A DNA stretch of 29,985 nt from Candidatus [Bacteroides] periocalifornicus (lineage in GTDB: Bacteria > Bacteroidota > Bacteroidia > Bacteroidales > CAJPTX01): contig LIIK01000029.1 of NCBI GenBank assembly GCA_001421095.1, forward strand, positions 1,230 through 31,214, in the 5' to 3' direction. This document shows, one piece after another, positions 16,110 through 24,917 of this stretch. The notes below the pieces were generated by a model. It was not told where the DNA came from and searched no databases. It worked only from the letters and a program-made list of their open reading frames with translations. Both the position numbers and the translations under genes were made by a program. Each line of letters opens with the position of its first letter. Position 1 is the stretch's first letter.

Positions 16110-17822
16110 CTATACCCTAAAGTACGCCAGTGTTTCCTCTAGGTGTTTGGCTTGCTCGGCGAGCCGGTCCGCGGTGGCGGTGACAAGCTCGCTGGTGGCG
16201 GCTCCCTCCTGCGCCATCTGGGAGAGTTCCTGGACCGCAGAGGCTATGGAGCTTACGCTTTCAGTCATCTCACGGCTTGCTGCTGCGCCGCCGCTGGCTA
16301 GCTGGGCTGATTGCTTAATCTCTTCGCTTATGGTCGCGATGCGTTCGCTGGTGTTCTCGTTATTTTTCAGCGCTTCCTTGGCGTAGTGGGTTATTTCGTT
16401 GGCGGTGGCAGCACTCATTTCGGCGAGCTTGCGAACCTCGGAGGCTACCACACTGAACCCGCGCCCGTACTCTCCGGCGCGGGCAGCCTCTACGGCGGCA
16501 TTTAGCGCGAGGATATTGGTCTGGCTGGCTATGGACTGCACCTTATCGGTCCGGGAGGCTATGGCGCGCACGGCGGCTACGCTCTGCTCGCCATCCTGCT
16601 GCAGGATGGCCACAGCCTCGCTCTCCTTGTTCATGGACTGGGCAGCGCCGGATGAGAGCTCAGAATTGTGGGTGATGTTGGCAGATATGTGCTCTAGGCT
16701 GCTGGAGGCCTCTTCTAAGCCGGCGGCCTGGCTGGTAGAGTTATTCAGGAGGGTTTGGGAAGCGCTGTCGAGCTCACCGCTAGAATTCCGCAGTTCTTGC
16801 ACAGCCTGCTGCATGCTACGTAGCACATTGGATATCTGCCCTCGGAGACGGGCGAGCGAGGAGAAGAGGATGCCGATTTCATCTTTACGGTGCTGGACAA
16901 GTTCATACCCCTCCAGCTGGGTTATGTCGCCCTCGCTCATTTTCACAAGCACATTGGCGGCATCGCGGAGCGGACGGCTCTCCAGGTTCACCATGCGTTG
17001 TACCAGGATGATGATGATGACTACGAGAACCAGAACTCCGATGAGTTCTAGCGCCTCCAGAAGGTGGAGAATCTTATGGACAACGGATTCGCCTTGGATT
17101 ACCACCTCCTCGTAGGAGAGGGCCGCATCGTTCATAGCTTTCTGCGCGCTGGCTACAGAGGCCTCCCAGGCAGCCAGCCCTCCCCGTAGGTTAGAGAGTT
17201 CTTGGTGGAGGGCTTGGAATGAGGTTTGTATCCCTTGTAAGCCAGCTGCTTTCGCATCGCTTACCACGCTGGCGCAGGCGGCTATAGTGGTGTCTGAAAC
17301 GTTGCTCCGCCACTGCGAGAGGACCAGGAGTGCAGATTTTAGCAGGCGAGGCGAGGCTTCGTCCCCCTCGGCCAGGAGTGCGGATTCTGCTCTGCCTGCA
17401 GCGGGCTCTGCGGTGCTCATGGCATCGAAGTAGCTTCGTCTACCCGCTGCAAGCTCCTCAAAGGCAGCTGGCAGATCGGCGGATTTGTTGAGCGCGTACA
17501 TGAAAACGTTCTGGTCCAGCGTTTGAACCTGGCTTCCCATTTCGCGGAGCTTGCCGATTCGCTCTGCGTGTTCTTCTTTCCATTTCGCTAGGTCTGCCTG
17601 CTTGGTTTCCAGTATCTTCGGGGTAGCTGGCGGCTGGAACCATACGGCCATTTGCTGCTCAGAGCCTGTACGTACCCGCTCCCCTAGGGCCTTGACATCG
17701 ATGGTGAACACGAAGCGTTGCATTACGTACAGGGTGAATAGGAAGCCTAGTAGAACTAGGACGATCAGCGCGCTGTAGGTAAAGTAGAGCTTTCTCTTGA
17801 AGCTTAGATCCCTGAATCCCAT
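16110..17822 (-). CDS. Methyl-accepting chemotaxis protein
   Basis: A 570-residue transmembrane receptor. TM1 is about residues 12-36. The periplasmic domain (about 37-255) is helical, without a recognised ligand-binding fold, and TM2 is about 257-276. A HAMP domain (about 277-331) leads into the cytoplasmic coiled coil, whose hairpin tip IASQTNILALNAAVEAARAG (431-450) and EYGRGFSVVASEVRKLAE are canonical for binding CheA/CheW. Adaptation sites probably lie in the Gln/Glu-rich flanks. There is no CheR-docking pentapeptide at the C-terminus (it ends LEETLAYFRV). No che or motility genes are in the window. On the minus strand a TATAAT-like sequence occurs upstream (near 17876-17881), but no TAnnTTTG box. 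Confidence 0.95.
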   Translation of the reverse strand: MGFRDLSFKRKLYFTYSALIVLVLLGFLFTLYVMQRFVFTIDVKALGERVRTGSEQQMAVWFQPPATPKILETKQADLAKWKEEHAERIGKLREMGSQVQTLDQNVFMYALNKSADLPAAFEELAAGRRSYFDAMSTAEPAAGRAESALLAEGDEASPRLLKSALLVLSQWRSNVSDTTIAACASVVSDAKAAGLQGIQTSFQALHQELSNLRGGLAAWEASVASAQKAMNDAALSYEEVVIQGESVVHKILHLLEALELIGVLVLVVIIIILVQRMVNLESRPLRDAANVLVKMSEGDITQLEGYELVQHRKDEIGILFSSLARLRGQISNVLRSMQQAVQELRNSSGELDSASQTLLNNSTSQAAGLEEASSSLEHISANITHNSELSSGAAQSMNKESEAVAILQQDGEQSVAAVRAIASRTDKVQSIASQTNILALNAAVEAARAGEYGRGFSVVASEVRKLAEMSAATANEITHYAKEALKNNENTSERIATISEEIKQSAQLASGGAAASREMTESVSSIASAVQELSQMAQEGAATSELVTATADRLAEQAKHLEETLAYFRV

Positions 17823-18190
17823 AGTTTAGATTCTCGTTAAGTCTGGTTATTCGACTATTCTCGTTTTACACCCCTATTATACGTAGAGAGTGCGCGAAAT
17901 GTTGCTAGATATTTCTGTTTTTTGATGGAGAGTTCCGACGCAGCGGTTTTGAGGGCAAAGTGAAAATGGAACGGCTGAATAATACATAGGATTGCTGTAT
18001 AGCGCGCTGAGTGGCCAAACTGGTCTGATTTTTTTCGTGGAAATGCATGTTCCTTTTCGGTAGATATAGGGTTGGAATGGGCTTCTTACCCAAGAAGGCA
18101 GGGATTATTAAGAGAGCTGCATTGCAATGGGGCTGGTGCAGCGCAGCATGATAAATTTCTTGGGCTAGCGCAGGATTGCGAAAAAAGTAC
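17823..18190. other. Gene-free interval between receptor and tRNA genes
   Basis: I see no gene. A small hairpin CTTCTT-ACCC-AAGAAG lies around 18081-18096. The rest is upstream sequence of the receptor gene (minus) and of the tRNA (plus). Confidence 0.5.
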
Positions 18191-18198
18191 TACCTTTG
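18191..18198 (+). promoter_or_regulatory. -7 box for tRNA-Pro
   Basis: TACCTTTG followed by CG, an exact TAnnTTTG match 43 bases before the tRNA. A G7 run (18212-18218) lies between them. Confidence 0.6.
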
Positions 18199-18241
18199 CG
18201 CCACGGTTGAAGGGGGGGATTCTTAAGGAAGGAATTTGTCG

Positions 18242-18316
18242 CGGGGTGTAGCGCAGCCCGGTTAGCGTGCGTCGTTCGGGACGACGAGGTCGGGAGTTCG
18301 AATCTCCCCACCCCGA
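18242..18316 (+). tRNA. tRNA-Pro (anticodon CGG)
   Basis: The cloverleaf folds cleanly. Acceptor arms CGGGGTG and CACCCCG pair over seven bases; the D stem is GCGC/GCGT; the anticodon stem CGTCG/CGACG encloses loop TTCGGGA with anticodon CGG; the variable loop is AGGTC; and the T arm is GGGAG-TTCGAAT-CTCCC. A73 is the discriminator and the 3' CCA is not encoded (the next bases are CAG). The anticodon CGG and G37 identify proline, reading CCG. It lies alone, ahead of aroE. Confidence 0.97.
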
Positions 18317-18326
18317 CAGATTTCCC

Positions 18327-18375
18327 CCTCTGCTTAGAGGCAAGAATTCTGGCCGTGTTCGGGTAGGAATTCTTG
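18327..18375 (+). other. Hairpins downstream of tRNA-Pro
   Basis: CCTCT-GCTT-AGAGG (18327-18340) is followed by a 9-bp perfect inverted repeat, CAAGAATTC (18341-18349) with GAATTCTTG (18367-18375). There is no T run, so this may be a processing or weak termination structure. Confidence 0.35.
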
Positions 18376-18433
18376 TTGGAGCAAGGACTTGTAGGGCTGT
18401 TTGACGTGCGGATTTTCTCAGTAAAATCAACAT

Positions 18434-18441
18434 TACGTTTG
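18434..18441 (+). promoter_or_regulatory. -7 box upstream of aroE-aroA
   Basis: TACGTTTG, an exact TAnnTTTG match, 108 bases before the aroE ATG at 18550. The -33 region has only TTTT at 17-base spacing. Confidence 0.5.
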
Positions 18442-18549
18442 TAGAAATGCGTCTGGCAGGCGGGATTTGGGATATTGCATTTCCAGCGCATGCTACGGGG
18501 AGTTTGTCCAGCTTTGCGTTCTCCTTCCCTCCCAATAAATCTGGGGCCT

Positions 18550-19491
18550 ATGTTCACGTATCGCGGCGCGCTGCTCGGACTCCCAGTGTCGCACAGCCTT
18601 AGCGTCTATCTATGGGGGCGCATGGCTCAGCGCTGTGGACACCCGTTGGTATACACACGGGTATCAGCCCTCAAGCCTCCAAGGCTCAGTGAGATTTTTG
18701 AGCGGCTACGGCTCGATTTCCTCAATGTTACCTCGCCATTCAAGGCGCAGCTACAAGGTCAGCTTGCGGAGGTCGCCCCTGCGGCTATGCGGCTTGGCTG
18801 CGTGAATCTGGTGGTAAGACATCCAAAGGGGCTTGCGGGGTATAATACCGATCCAGCGGGTGTTAGCTATATGCTTCAGGATGCGGCGAAGGAGGAGGTA
18901 GGGGATTGTGGTGTGGCCGCCCAGCCTGGTACTCCCGAACGGCTCTTTGTGGTGCTTGGCGCAGGTGGTGCAGCAGCAGCTGTTCTTTATGTGCTTACCC
19001 AATCTGCCCGCAGGGCTATTGTGCTGAGTAGGACGAGGGCGCATGCGGAAGAACTTGCAGCACGCTTTGGCTGTGCAGGCTATGATTATCTGAGTATTCC
19101 AGAAATACCAGCGCAATCCGTCCTAATAGGCTGCCTACCCCCTGGAAGTTCGGTGCCTGAATTGCCTTGGCGCCGGTTCTCTGCGGTGTATGATTCCACC
19201 TATGCGCACTCGCCTATTCGTCCGTTGGCAGAACGTTTTTCACTACCCTACACTGGGGGGTACGACTGGTTGGCAGGGCAAGCGCAAGAAGGGTTTAGAG
19301 TGGTGTATGGGGCGATGCTAGTGATGGACGAAGGGTTCTACGTGCAGCCTGCTAGCCTTGGCGGTGTACCTGTGTACGTGGGCAAGCGGGATGCCTCTCC
19401 CAGCTCGGGTAACGATACGGTTGTCCTCTGGGCAGATACCGACCTGGAGTTCCAGCAGATAGAGGCGTATGAAAAGGCTGCAGCACGGTAG
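18550..19491 (+). CDS. aroE: Shikimate 5-dehydrogenase, divergent
   Basis: A 313-residue protein of the family that reduces 3-dehydroshikimate to shikimate with NADPH. It has the N-terminal GLPVSHSLS (10-18), NVTSPFK with catalytic K65 (59-65), YNTD with catalytic D101 (98-101), the nucleotide loop VLGAGGAAAAV (135-145) and SRT (160-162), where NADP-users usually have NRT. A conserved Gln after M-L-V binds shikimate in typical enzymes; here the segment is AMLVMDEGFY, with D260 at that place. The tail after about 265 is unusual. ATG 18550 is preferred to an upstream ATG at 18475, which lacks family similarity. It overlaps aroA by 23 bases, showing co-translation and supporting a shikimate role. 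Confidence 0.88.
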   Translation: MFTYRGALLGLPVSHSLSVYLWGRMAQRCGHPLVYTRVSALKPPRLSEIFERLRLDFLNVTSPFKAQLQGQLAEVAPAAMRLGCVNLVVRHPKGLAGYNTDPAGVSYMLQDAAKEEVGDCGVAAQPGTPERLFVVLGAGGAAAAVLYVLTQSARRAIVLSRTRAHAEELAARFGCAGYDYLSIPEIPAQSVLIGCLPPGSSVPELPWRRFSAVYDSTYAHSPIRPLAERFSLPYTGGYDWLAGQAQEGFRVVYGAMLVMDEGFYVQPASLGGVPVYVGKRDASPSSGNDTVVLWADTDLEFQQIEAYEKAAAR

Positions 19492-20740
19492 GCTAACGGG
19501 TTCTGTACACCTCCCGCCAAGTAAGAGTGTGGCTTTGCGGGCGGCGCTGATGGCGATGCTGGCAGAGGGGAACTCTACAATCTGCCACTACTCAGACTGC
19601 GCGGATGCACTCGCACTCCTAGGGGTGTTCGATGCGTTGGGGGGTGATTACCGCCATGAGGGGGATACGCTGTGGGTGCAGGGACGGAGCTGGAAGGTGC
19701 AGGAATCTCGGGTAGAGTGTGGAGAGTCTGCCTTCCTGGCTCGTACACTCCCAGTCCTACTTCCAAGCATGGGTATCTCGGCGGTAGTAGATGGACGGGG
19801 AACGCTGGTGCAACGCTCCCAAACCGACCTGCTGGCTGTGCTAAGGGTGCTTGGAATACCCTACCAGAGTGGGGGCGACTACCTCCCAGTGGCCGTGTCG
19901 GCAACGGATCTGGATGCACGTGTGGTTCTGCCCCCGCAGAGGACCTCGCAGGTGGCCAGCGGTGTGCTGATGGCAATGGGTATGATGCCCAAGCGGGTAG
20001 AGGTAGAAAATCTACCCACATCCAGCGGTGGCTACTTGCAGCTCACTCTGCAGATAATGCGGCATTTCGGGGTATCATGGCGAGAGGATGCTCCAGGCAA
20101 GCTGTTAAAGCCCGCTGGGGGGCTATACCGCACTGTGGAGTTTTGCTGTGAGGCAGACTGGAGCGCGGCGGCTCTGCTCATTGCAGGTGCTGCTATTGGG
20201 GGAGAGCTGATTCTATACGGTTTGAATCCTGAGAGCCTACAGCCAGACAGGGCGATTCTGGAGGTGTGTAGAAGGGTGGGGGTAGAATGTGTATTTAATG
20301 GGACGGCTCTCTGGGTACGGGGTGTGGAGAATGCTAAGGAGCTTCGGCCGTTTGACTACGATATTGGTGATTGTCCAGACCTTGCGCCAGCGCTTGCAGT
20401 GCTAGCATCGCTTATTCCCAGTGAATCGTGCATTCGGGGAATTGCCCAGTTGGCAAATAAGGAGTCGAATCGAGCCCAGGTATTGTCTGAAATACTTAGA
20501 AATTTTGGGGTGGATGCCGCGTTAGGTTCGGGAATATTAAGGATCCAGGGAGGATTCTCTAGGACTTCGAGTACGCCAGTAATCGTAAATGTGCATGCTG
20601 ACCACAGAATGGCCATGGCAGGATACTTGCTAGGGCTCTTCTACCCAGGGGAGGGCTTGCTAAGCGACCCTACGTGTGTGGCTAAATCGTACCCCAGATT
20701 CTTTGATGATGTGGGCGCTCTCTTGGCGAAGGGACGCTGA
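19469..20740 (+). CDS. aroA: 3-phosphoshikimate 1-carboxyvinyltransferase (EPSP synthase)
   Basis: A 423-residue enzyme joining shikimate-3-phosphate and phosphoenolpyruvate, the sixth step of the shikimate pathway. The N-terminus has HLPPSKSVALRAAL with the substrate-binding K-S pair. Next come GESAFLARTLPVLLP (in place of the more usual GNAGTAMR block), QRSQTDLLAVLRVLG, QRTSQVASGVLMAM, PTSSGGY and EADWSAAALLIAGA. The C-terminus carries VNVHADHRMAMAGYLLG and CVAKSYPRFFDDVG, the conserved D-H-R-M-A and K-x-Y/F-P-x-F-F blocks. The altered GNAGTAMR block suggests a divergent subclass. Its ATG lies inside the 3' end of aroE. Confidence 0.95.
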   Translation: MKRLQHGRLTGSVHLPPSKSVALRAALMAMLAEGNSTICHYSDCADALALLGVFDALGGDYRHEGDTLWVQGRSWKVQESRVECGESAFLARTLPVLLPSMGISAVVDGRGTLVQRSQTDLLAVLRVLGIPYQSGGDYLPVAVSATDLDARVVLPPQRTSQVASGVLMAMGMMPKRVEVENLPTSSGGYLQLTLQIMRHFGVSWREDAPGKLLKPAGGLYRTVEFCCEADWSAAALLIAGAAIGGELILYGLNPESLQPDRAILEVCRRVGVECVFNGTALWVRGVENAKELRPFDYDIGDCPDLAPALAVLASLIPSESCIRGIAQLANKESNRAQVLSEILRNFGVDAALGSGILRIQGGFSRTSSTPVIVNVHADHRMAMAGYLLGLFYPGEGLLSDPTCVAKSYPRFFDDVGALLAKGR

Positions 20741-20743
20741 AAT

Positions 20744-20770
20744 GTTGCGGTCGGAGCAGCTATTTTTTTT
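20744..20770 (+). terminator. Short terminator after aroA
   Basis: GTTGC and GCAGC form a 5-bp stem (one wobble pair) with a 7-base loop, followed by TA and eight T. Confidence 0.5.
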
Positions 20771-20801
20771 AGGTGTATTCTTCTATTGAGGGAAAATAGA
20801 T

Positions 20802-20809
20802 TACCTTTG
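20802..20809 (+). promoter_or_regulatory. -7 box for the PpiD-like gene
   Basis: TACCTTTG followed by CG, an exact TAnnTTTG match 57 bases before the ATG at 20866. No -33 TTTG at standard spacing. Confidence 0.65.
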
Positions 20810-20865
20810 CGTCTTGAACATCCTTGCGTAAGGGTGTGGTAGTATTTGGAAATGTATAAGCACTT

Positions 20866-23028
20866 ATGGCTACACTTGAAACTCTTAGGAATAAGGCTGG
20901 GGTATTCGTAGCGGTTATCATCGGCCTTGCGTTGCTGTCATTCATCCTGAGCGATTTGCTTGGTTCGGGGCGCTCCATATTCAGCGCCGACGATATGGAG
21001 GTCGGGCGGGTAGATGGCACAAGTATCAGCTACCCCGTATTTCAGCAGCAGGCCGACCAACAGCTACAGCTTCTGCAGGCAATGCAGGGCAACCAGGGGA
21101 ATAGCGAGATGCTCGGGCAGCAGGTACGCGAGCAAGTATGGCAGCGTTTCGTCCGCCAGCAGGTGCTAGACCGTGAATGCGATCGCCTTGGGCTTGCCTT
21201 CACCAATGAAGAGCTATCGGGGTATATCCTTGGAAACGAGGTGCATCCCGTGGTAAAACAGCTCTTCACGAATCCGCAGACTGGGGAGTTTTCCCGTGAC
21301 CAGCTGGTCAATTTCTTGCAGAACCTCGATGAGGGGGTATCGCCAGAGCAAAAGGCCTACTGGCTTGAGGTAGAGCGGGAGCTGCGCGATGAATTGGCAA
21401 TGAAAAAATACGTGACCCTCGTGACCAAGGGGCTCGGGGTTACCAAATTTGAGAACGACTTCCGGGCGGCCCTACTGAGCAACTCGGTGGATGCTGCCTA
21501 CGTGTACAAGAGCTACGATTCGCAGCCCGACTCGCTCTTCAAGGTCACCGAGGAGCAGGCTAAGAGCTACTACCAGGAGAATCGCGAGCGTTTCAAGCAG
21601 GGAGAACTCAGGGATCTGGCCTACGTAACCTTCCCGCTGACACCTGCGGAATATGATTTCCAGATGGCCCGCGAGGCGCTGGAGAAGCTGATTCCAGAGT
21701 TCAGCGAAACGGCAGATCCTGGCGCTTACGCTACCCAGAATGGCGACACACCCTATACGGACAGGTGGGAATCGCCCAAGAACCTCCCTGCCGGCCTAGC
21801 TACCTGGGCGGAGGAGAACGTACCAGAGGGGACCGTATCTGGCGTTGAACAAGCGGGGAATGAGTATCTGGTAGCTCGCTTAGTAGCGCGAAAGTCTCTA
21901 CCAGACTCTGCGCAAGCACAGCACATCCTCTTCTCCTACCAAAAATACCCACAGGAGCGGGCAAAAGAGTTGGCCGATAGCATCTTAAACCTAGTGAAGA
22001 GCGGGGCAAACTTTGCTGAGCTTGCTCGCCAATACTCCGACGACCCAGGGAGCAAGGAGAAGGGTGGAGATTTAGGCTGGTTTGCGCAAGGAGTGATGGT
22101 GCCCCCCTTTAACGATGCCTGTTTCCTGGGCAAGCGAGGCGACAGGGTGATAGTAGAGTCTCAATTTGGGGTTCACGTTATAGAGGTGCTTGGGCAGAAG
22201 GGGAGTAGCGAAATGGTCAAGGTGGCAATTCTCTCCCAGAAGGTAGAGGCGGGCAACCAGACCTATCAGCAGGTCTTCAACCAGGCAAGCAGCTTTGCCA
22301 CCGAGGTGCATGTGGCACGGCCAAGCTGGGTAGCAAGCCTTTTCGGCGCAGGAAAGGAAAGGGTGGTGAAGGCTGAGAATCTTTTCGATTCGGTAGCGCA
22401 AGCTCGTAGTGTGCAAAAGCGTATTGCCAACAAGGTCGACGGGAACTTGACGCGGGTGGGTGCGTTGGAGAATTCTCGCGAAATGGTACGTTGGGCTTTT
22501 GAGGCGAAACCGGGTGATGTATCCAAAGTCTTTGAACTGGGCAATGAGTTTGCTGTAGCCCTGCTGGTGCGTGTAGCCCCGAGCAAGGACGGCTATGCGA
22601 CCTTTGAGGCGGTGAAGAGCGAGGCGCAGCAAGGCGCTTTGCAGGAGCTGAAAAAGGCCGCCCTAATTAAGCAATTTGAGGCGCAGGCTTCCACTGCCGA
22701 TGTGCAGGTGTTGGCCTCTGCGCTTGGAGAAAGCGTGAAACGTGCGCAGGGTGTTACTTTCAATGGCTACTCCTTTGGTAGCGAGGGGTATGAACCTGCG
22801 GCTGTTGGGGTAGGCTCTTCGCTAGCAGTATCGCAACTGGCCAATGGCGTGGCTGGCAACACGGGGCTCTTTGCCATAGTGGCTGAGGAGGTGCATGCGA
22901 ATCCTACAGCCCAAGAGGACGACATCGCCAGTAGGCAGAGCGATCTACGGAAAAGAGCGGAGTACGAAACCTACGAATCGCTCAAGTCGATGGCTACTAT
23001 TGTCGACCGTCGTGCGCGGTTCTTCTAG
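20866..23028 (+). CDS. Membrane-anchored peptidyl-prolyl isomerase (PpiD/SurA-like)
   Basis: A 720-residue periplasmic foldase anchored in the inner membrane by one N-terminal helix (about 12-33, VFVAVIIGLALLSFILSDLL). Residues about 45-250 form the chaperone domain, with the segment VGRVDGTSISYPVFQQQ typical of the SurA_N family. A parvulin (PPIC) domain spans about 347-445, with AQHILFSYQKYPQ, ELARQYSDDPGSKEKGGDLGWF and the closing FGVHVIEVLGQK. A second, poorly conserved parvulin-like repeat may follow (about 480-610). By analogy with PpiD it helps fold newly exported proteins, fitting the neighbouring envelope genes. The stop is 204 bases before the next gene, so it is probably transcribed alone. 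The symbol ppiD is likely but not certain. Confidence 0.93.
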   Translation: MATLETLRNKAGVFVAVIIGLALLSFILSDLLGSGRSIFSADDMEVGRVDGTSISYPVFQQQADQQLQLLQAMQGNQGNSEMLGQQVREQVWQRFVRQQVLDRECDRLGLAFTNEELSGYILGNEVHPVVKQLFTNPQTGEFSRDQLVNFLQNLDEGVSPEQKAYWLEVERELRDELAMKKYVTLVTKGLGVTKFENDFRAALLSNSVDAAYVYKSYDSQPDSLFKVTEEQAKSYYQENRERFKQGELRDLAYVTFPLTPAEYDFQMAREALEKLIPEFSETADPGAYATQNGDTPYTDRWESPKNLPAGLATWAEENVPEGTVSGVEQAGNEYLVARLVARKSLPDSAQAQHILFSYQKYPQERAKELADSILNLVKSGANFAELARQYSDDPGSKEKGGDLGWFAQGVMVPPFNDACFLGKRGDRVIVESQFGVHVIEVLGQKGSSEMVKVAILSQKVEAGNQTYQQVFNQASSFATEVHVARPSWVASLFGAGKERVVKAENLFDSVAQARSVQKRIANKVDGNLTRVGALENSREMVRWAFEAKPGDVSKVFELGNEFAVALLVRVAPSKDGYATFEAVKSEAQQGALQELKKAALIKQFEAQASTADVQVLASALGESVKRAQGVTFNGYSFGSEGYEPAAVGVGSSLAVSQLANGVAGNTGLFAIVAEEVHANPTAQEDDIASRQSDLRKRAEYETYESLKSMATIVDRRARFF

Positions 23029-23238
23029 TATTTACAGGCTTGGTTTTCGCAAGATATTAGAAGGGGCAAGGGATACGCAATCGTCACTTTTGGTGCGAGC
23101 AGAGAGCTTTGTTGCTATGCAGAGCTTATCCTGTGGGCAGAATCCCAATTTGAACGTAACGTAATCACCTACTTCGGTTCGCAGCTCGAAAAACAAGCAT
23201 TTCAACGCATTAAGACATAGGATTCTAAACAGATGGCC

Positions 23239-24903
23239 ATGAAATATCTACCTAATCTGCTGTTGGCAGGCATCGCGCTCGCATCACTCTCTAGTTGCGA
23301 GTACGACACGTTTAAGGATATGCAGCCAGAGAATGTGAACCCTACGCTGGTGGCACCTCTCATCAACGACACGCTCACTATAGGTGATCTAGTGGAACGG
23401 GAGGGAGAGAAATCCAGCGTGAAGTTCGATGCTTCGGGATTGTCCTACGTGGAGTCTTATTCGCAAAACCTACTCCCGATAAAGAACCTCACTGGGGTCA
23501 AAAAGATCGAGCCCCCGCTTTCCCCTAGCGCACTTTCGGTGGCTGCGGCAGATCTCGCCACTTCCCACCCAGTGCTGCTTGAGGTGCAATTTGTGCCTGG
23601 CACTAACCTCTCAAAAGTCCTCTTCACGGCTACAGAGGCTAAAGTCCGCATTGAATTTTCGGCAAGTTCTGCGGCCCCCGAGGATAAGCTCAAGTTGAAG
23701 TTAGGCTATGGTTCAGAAACGAAAGAGGTTGAGATTTCCAAAGGAGAGTACAGTGATGTAGATGTGACCGAGTGGCTCTCTGGCAAGGAAATAGCTCTAC
23801 AGCCAGGGACCTCTTCGGTGGATATCGACAAGCTTGAAGTGAAAGTGAGTGAGATTACAGAGGTTACTGGCAATGTAGAGCTGAAACTTTCGTTTTGGGC
23901 AGATGGCATCGATGTCCAGAAAGCCTACGGGAAGACGTTGATGGACCTCTCGTACAATCTGGGAGGAGGGGTTAAGCTGTCGCAGTATACCTTTGACAAT
24001 ACATTCTCCGCCAAGATGGGACTTCACGATATGCGTTTCTTGGTTACTATTAAGAAGCCTAGGGGCTTCCATATGGTGATGAAAGTCGGAAGCGTTGTGG
24101 CGAGCAACCAGAATCTGGTGGATGATGATGAGCTCAAGGCTGGGGTGAATGTACAGAATCAGGGTACGCTAGGCGAGAAAGATTTTCAGATTGGCCAAGA
24201 GAACGATCTGCCAGCAGAGGCCGATAGCGTTGTTCTGGAGCTGAATGCGCAGAATTCTAATGTGGGCGACCTCTTTGGGCGGGGAGCGAACAGCCTTTTG
24301 CTCGACCAGGTTAGCTTTGAAGCGAAGGGTGTGGAAGAGGGATGGATTCCGTTGGGGCAGACGCAGAATCTCGGGATTAAGGTTGAGAGCATTATGCCCT
24401 TTGACGGTTGGATTCAGAGCAATGCAATCCGCCAGACCATGCGGATTCCCTCGGATGTTTTCGGGCAAATTGGGTTGGATAATGCGGCGCTTGCGAAGTA
24501 CCATATGGAAAATCGCAGCATTAAGCTTAAGTTCTACACGCTCAATGCGATGCCGTTTAATATCTACGCCAATTTCGTATTTGTAGATGATAAGGGGGCC
24601 GAGCTGTACCGTCTTACGTTCGATGGCAAGGAAAAGTTCTCTGGGACTCCCAGTCTTCCGATGTTCATCAAGGCGGGGCAAGTGCAGAATGGAAAAGTTA
24701 CAGCGCCCTCCGAGTACTCCTGCGAGGCACCTATCACTGTAGAGCAGTATGAGAAGATAGCCGCGAGTGCCAGCGCGCTGGTTGCGGAGTACGTCTTCAA
24801 TACGCCCAAAGCCCAGGAGCAAGAACGGGTACAGGTGTACAAGAAGGATTACCTGAGGCTGGCCGTTGGCATAGAAGCCCAGATGGCTGCGATTAACAAA
24901 TAG
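23239..24903 (+). CDS. Large lipoprotein, first gene of an envelope operon
   Basis: A protein of 554 residues with a lipoprotein signal: hydrophobic LLLAGIALASLSSC, with lipobox LSSC and the acylated Cys followed by EYD. The remainder is a mixed, strand-rich domain with Asp/Glu/Lys-rich stretches and no recognised catalytic motif. I do not recognise a named family. An ATG two codons earlier (23233) is in frame; 23239 gives the more typical MKYLPNLL start. It is followed 14 bases later by the DUF5723 gene and then the OmpA gene, indicating a three-gene operon that may encode a lipid-anchored/barrel/peptidoglycan-binding assembly. No TAnnTTTG box is clear in the 204 bases upstream. Confidence 0.85.
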   Translation: MKYLPNLLLAGIALASLSSCEYDTFKDMQPENVNPTLVAPLINDTLTIGDLVEREGEKSSVKFDASGLSYVESYSQNLLPIKNLTGVKKIEPPLSPSALSVAAADLATSHPVLLEVQFVPGTNLSKVLFTATEAKVRIEFSASSAAPEDKLKLKLGYGSETKEVEISKGEYSDVDVTEWLSGKEIALQPGTSSVDIDKLEVKVSEITEVTGNVELKLSFWADGIDVQKAYGKTLMDLSYNLGGGVKLSQYTFDNTFSAKMGLHDMRFLVTIKKPRGFHMVMKVGSVVASNQNLVDDDELKAGVNVQNQGTLGEKDFQIGQENDLPAEADSVVLELNAQNSNVGDLFGRGANSLLLDQVSFEAKGVEEGWIPLGQTQNLGIKVESIMPFDGWIQSNAIRQTMRIPSDVFGQIGLDNAALAKYHMENRSIKLKFYTLNAMPFNIYANFVFVDDKGAELYRLTFDGKEKFSGTPSLPMFIKAGQVQNGKVTAPSEYSCEAPITVEQYEKIAASASALVAEYVFNTPKAQEQERVQVYKKDYLRLAVGIEAQMAAINK

Positions 24904-24917
24904 ATATAGGGCAAGCC

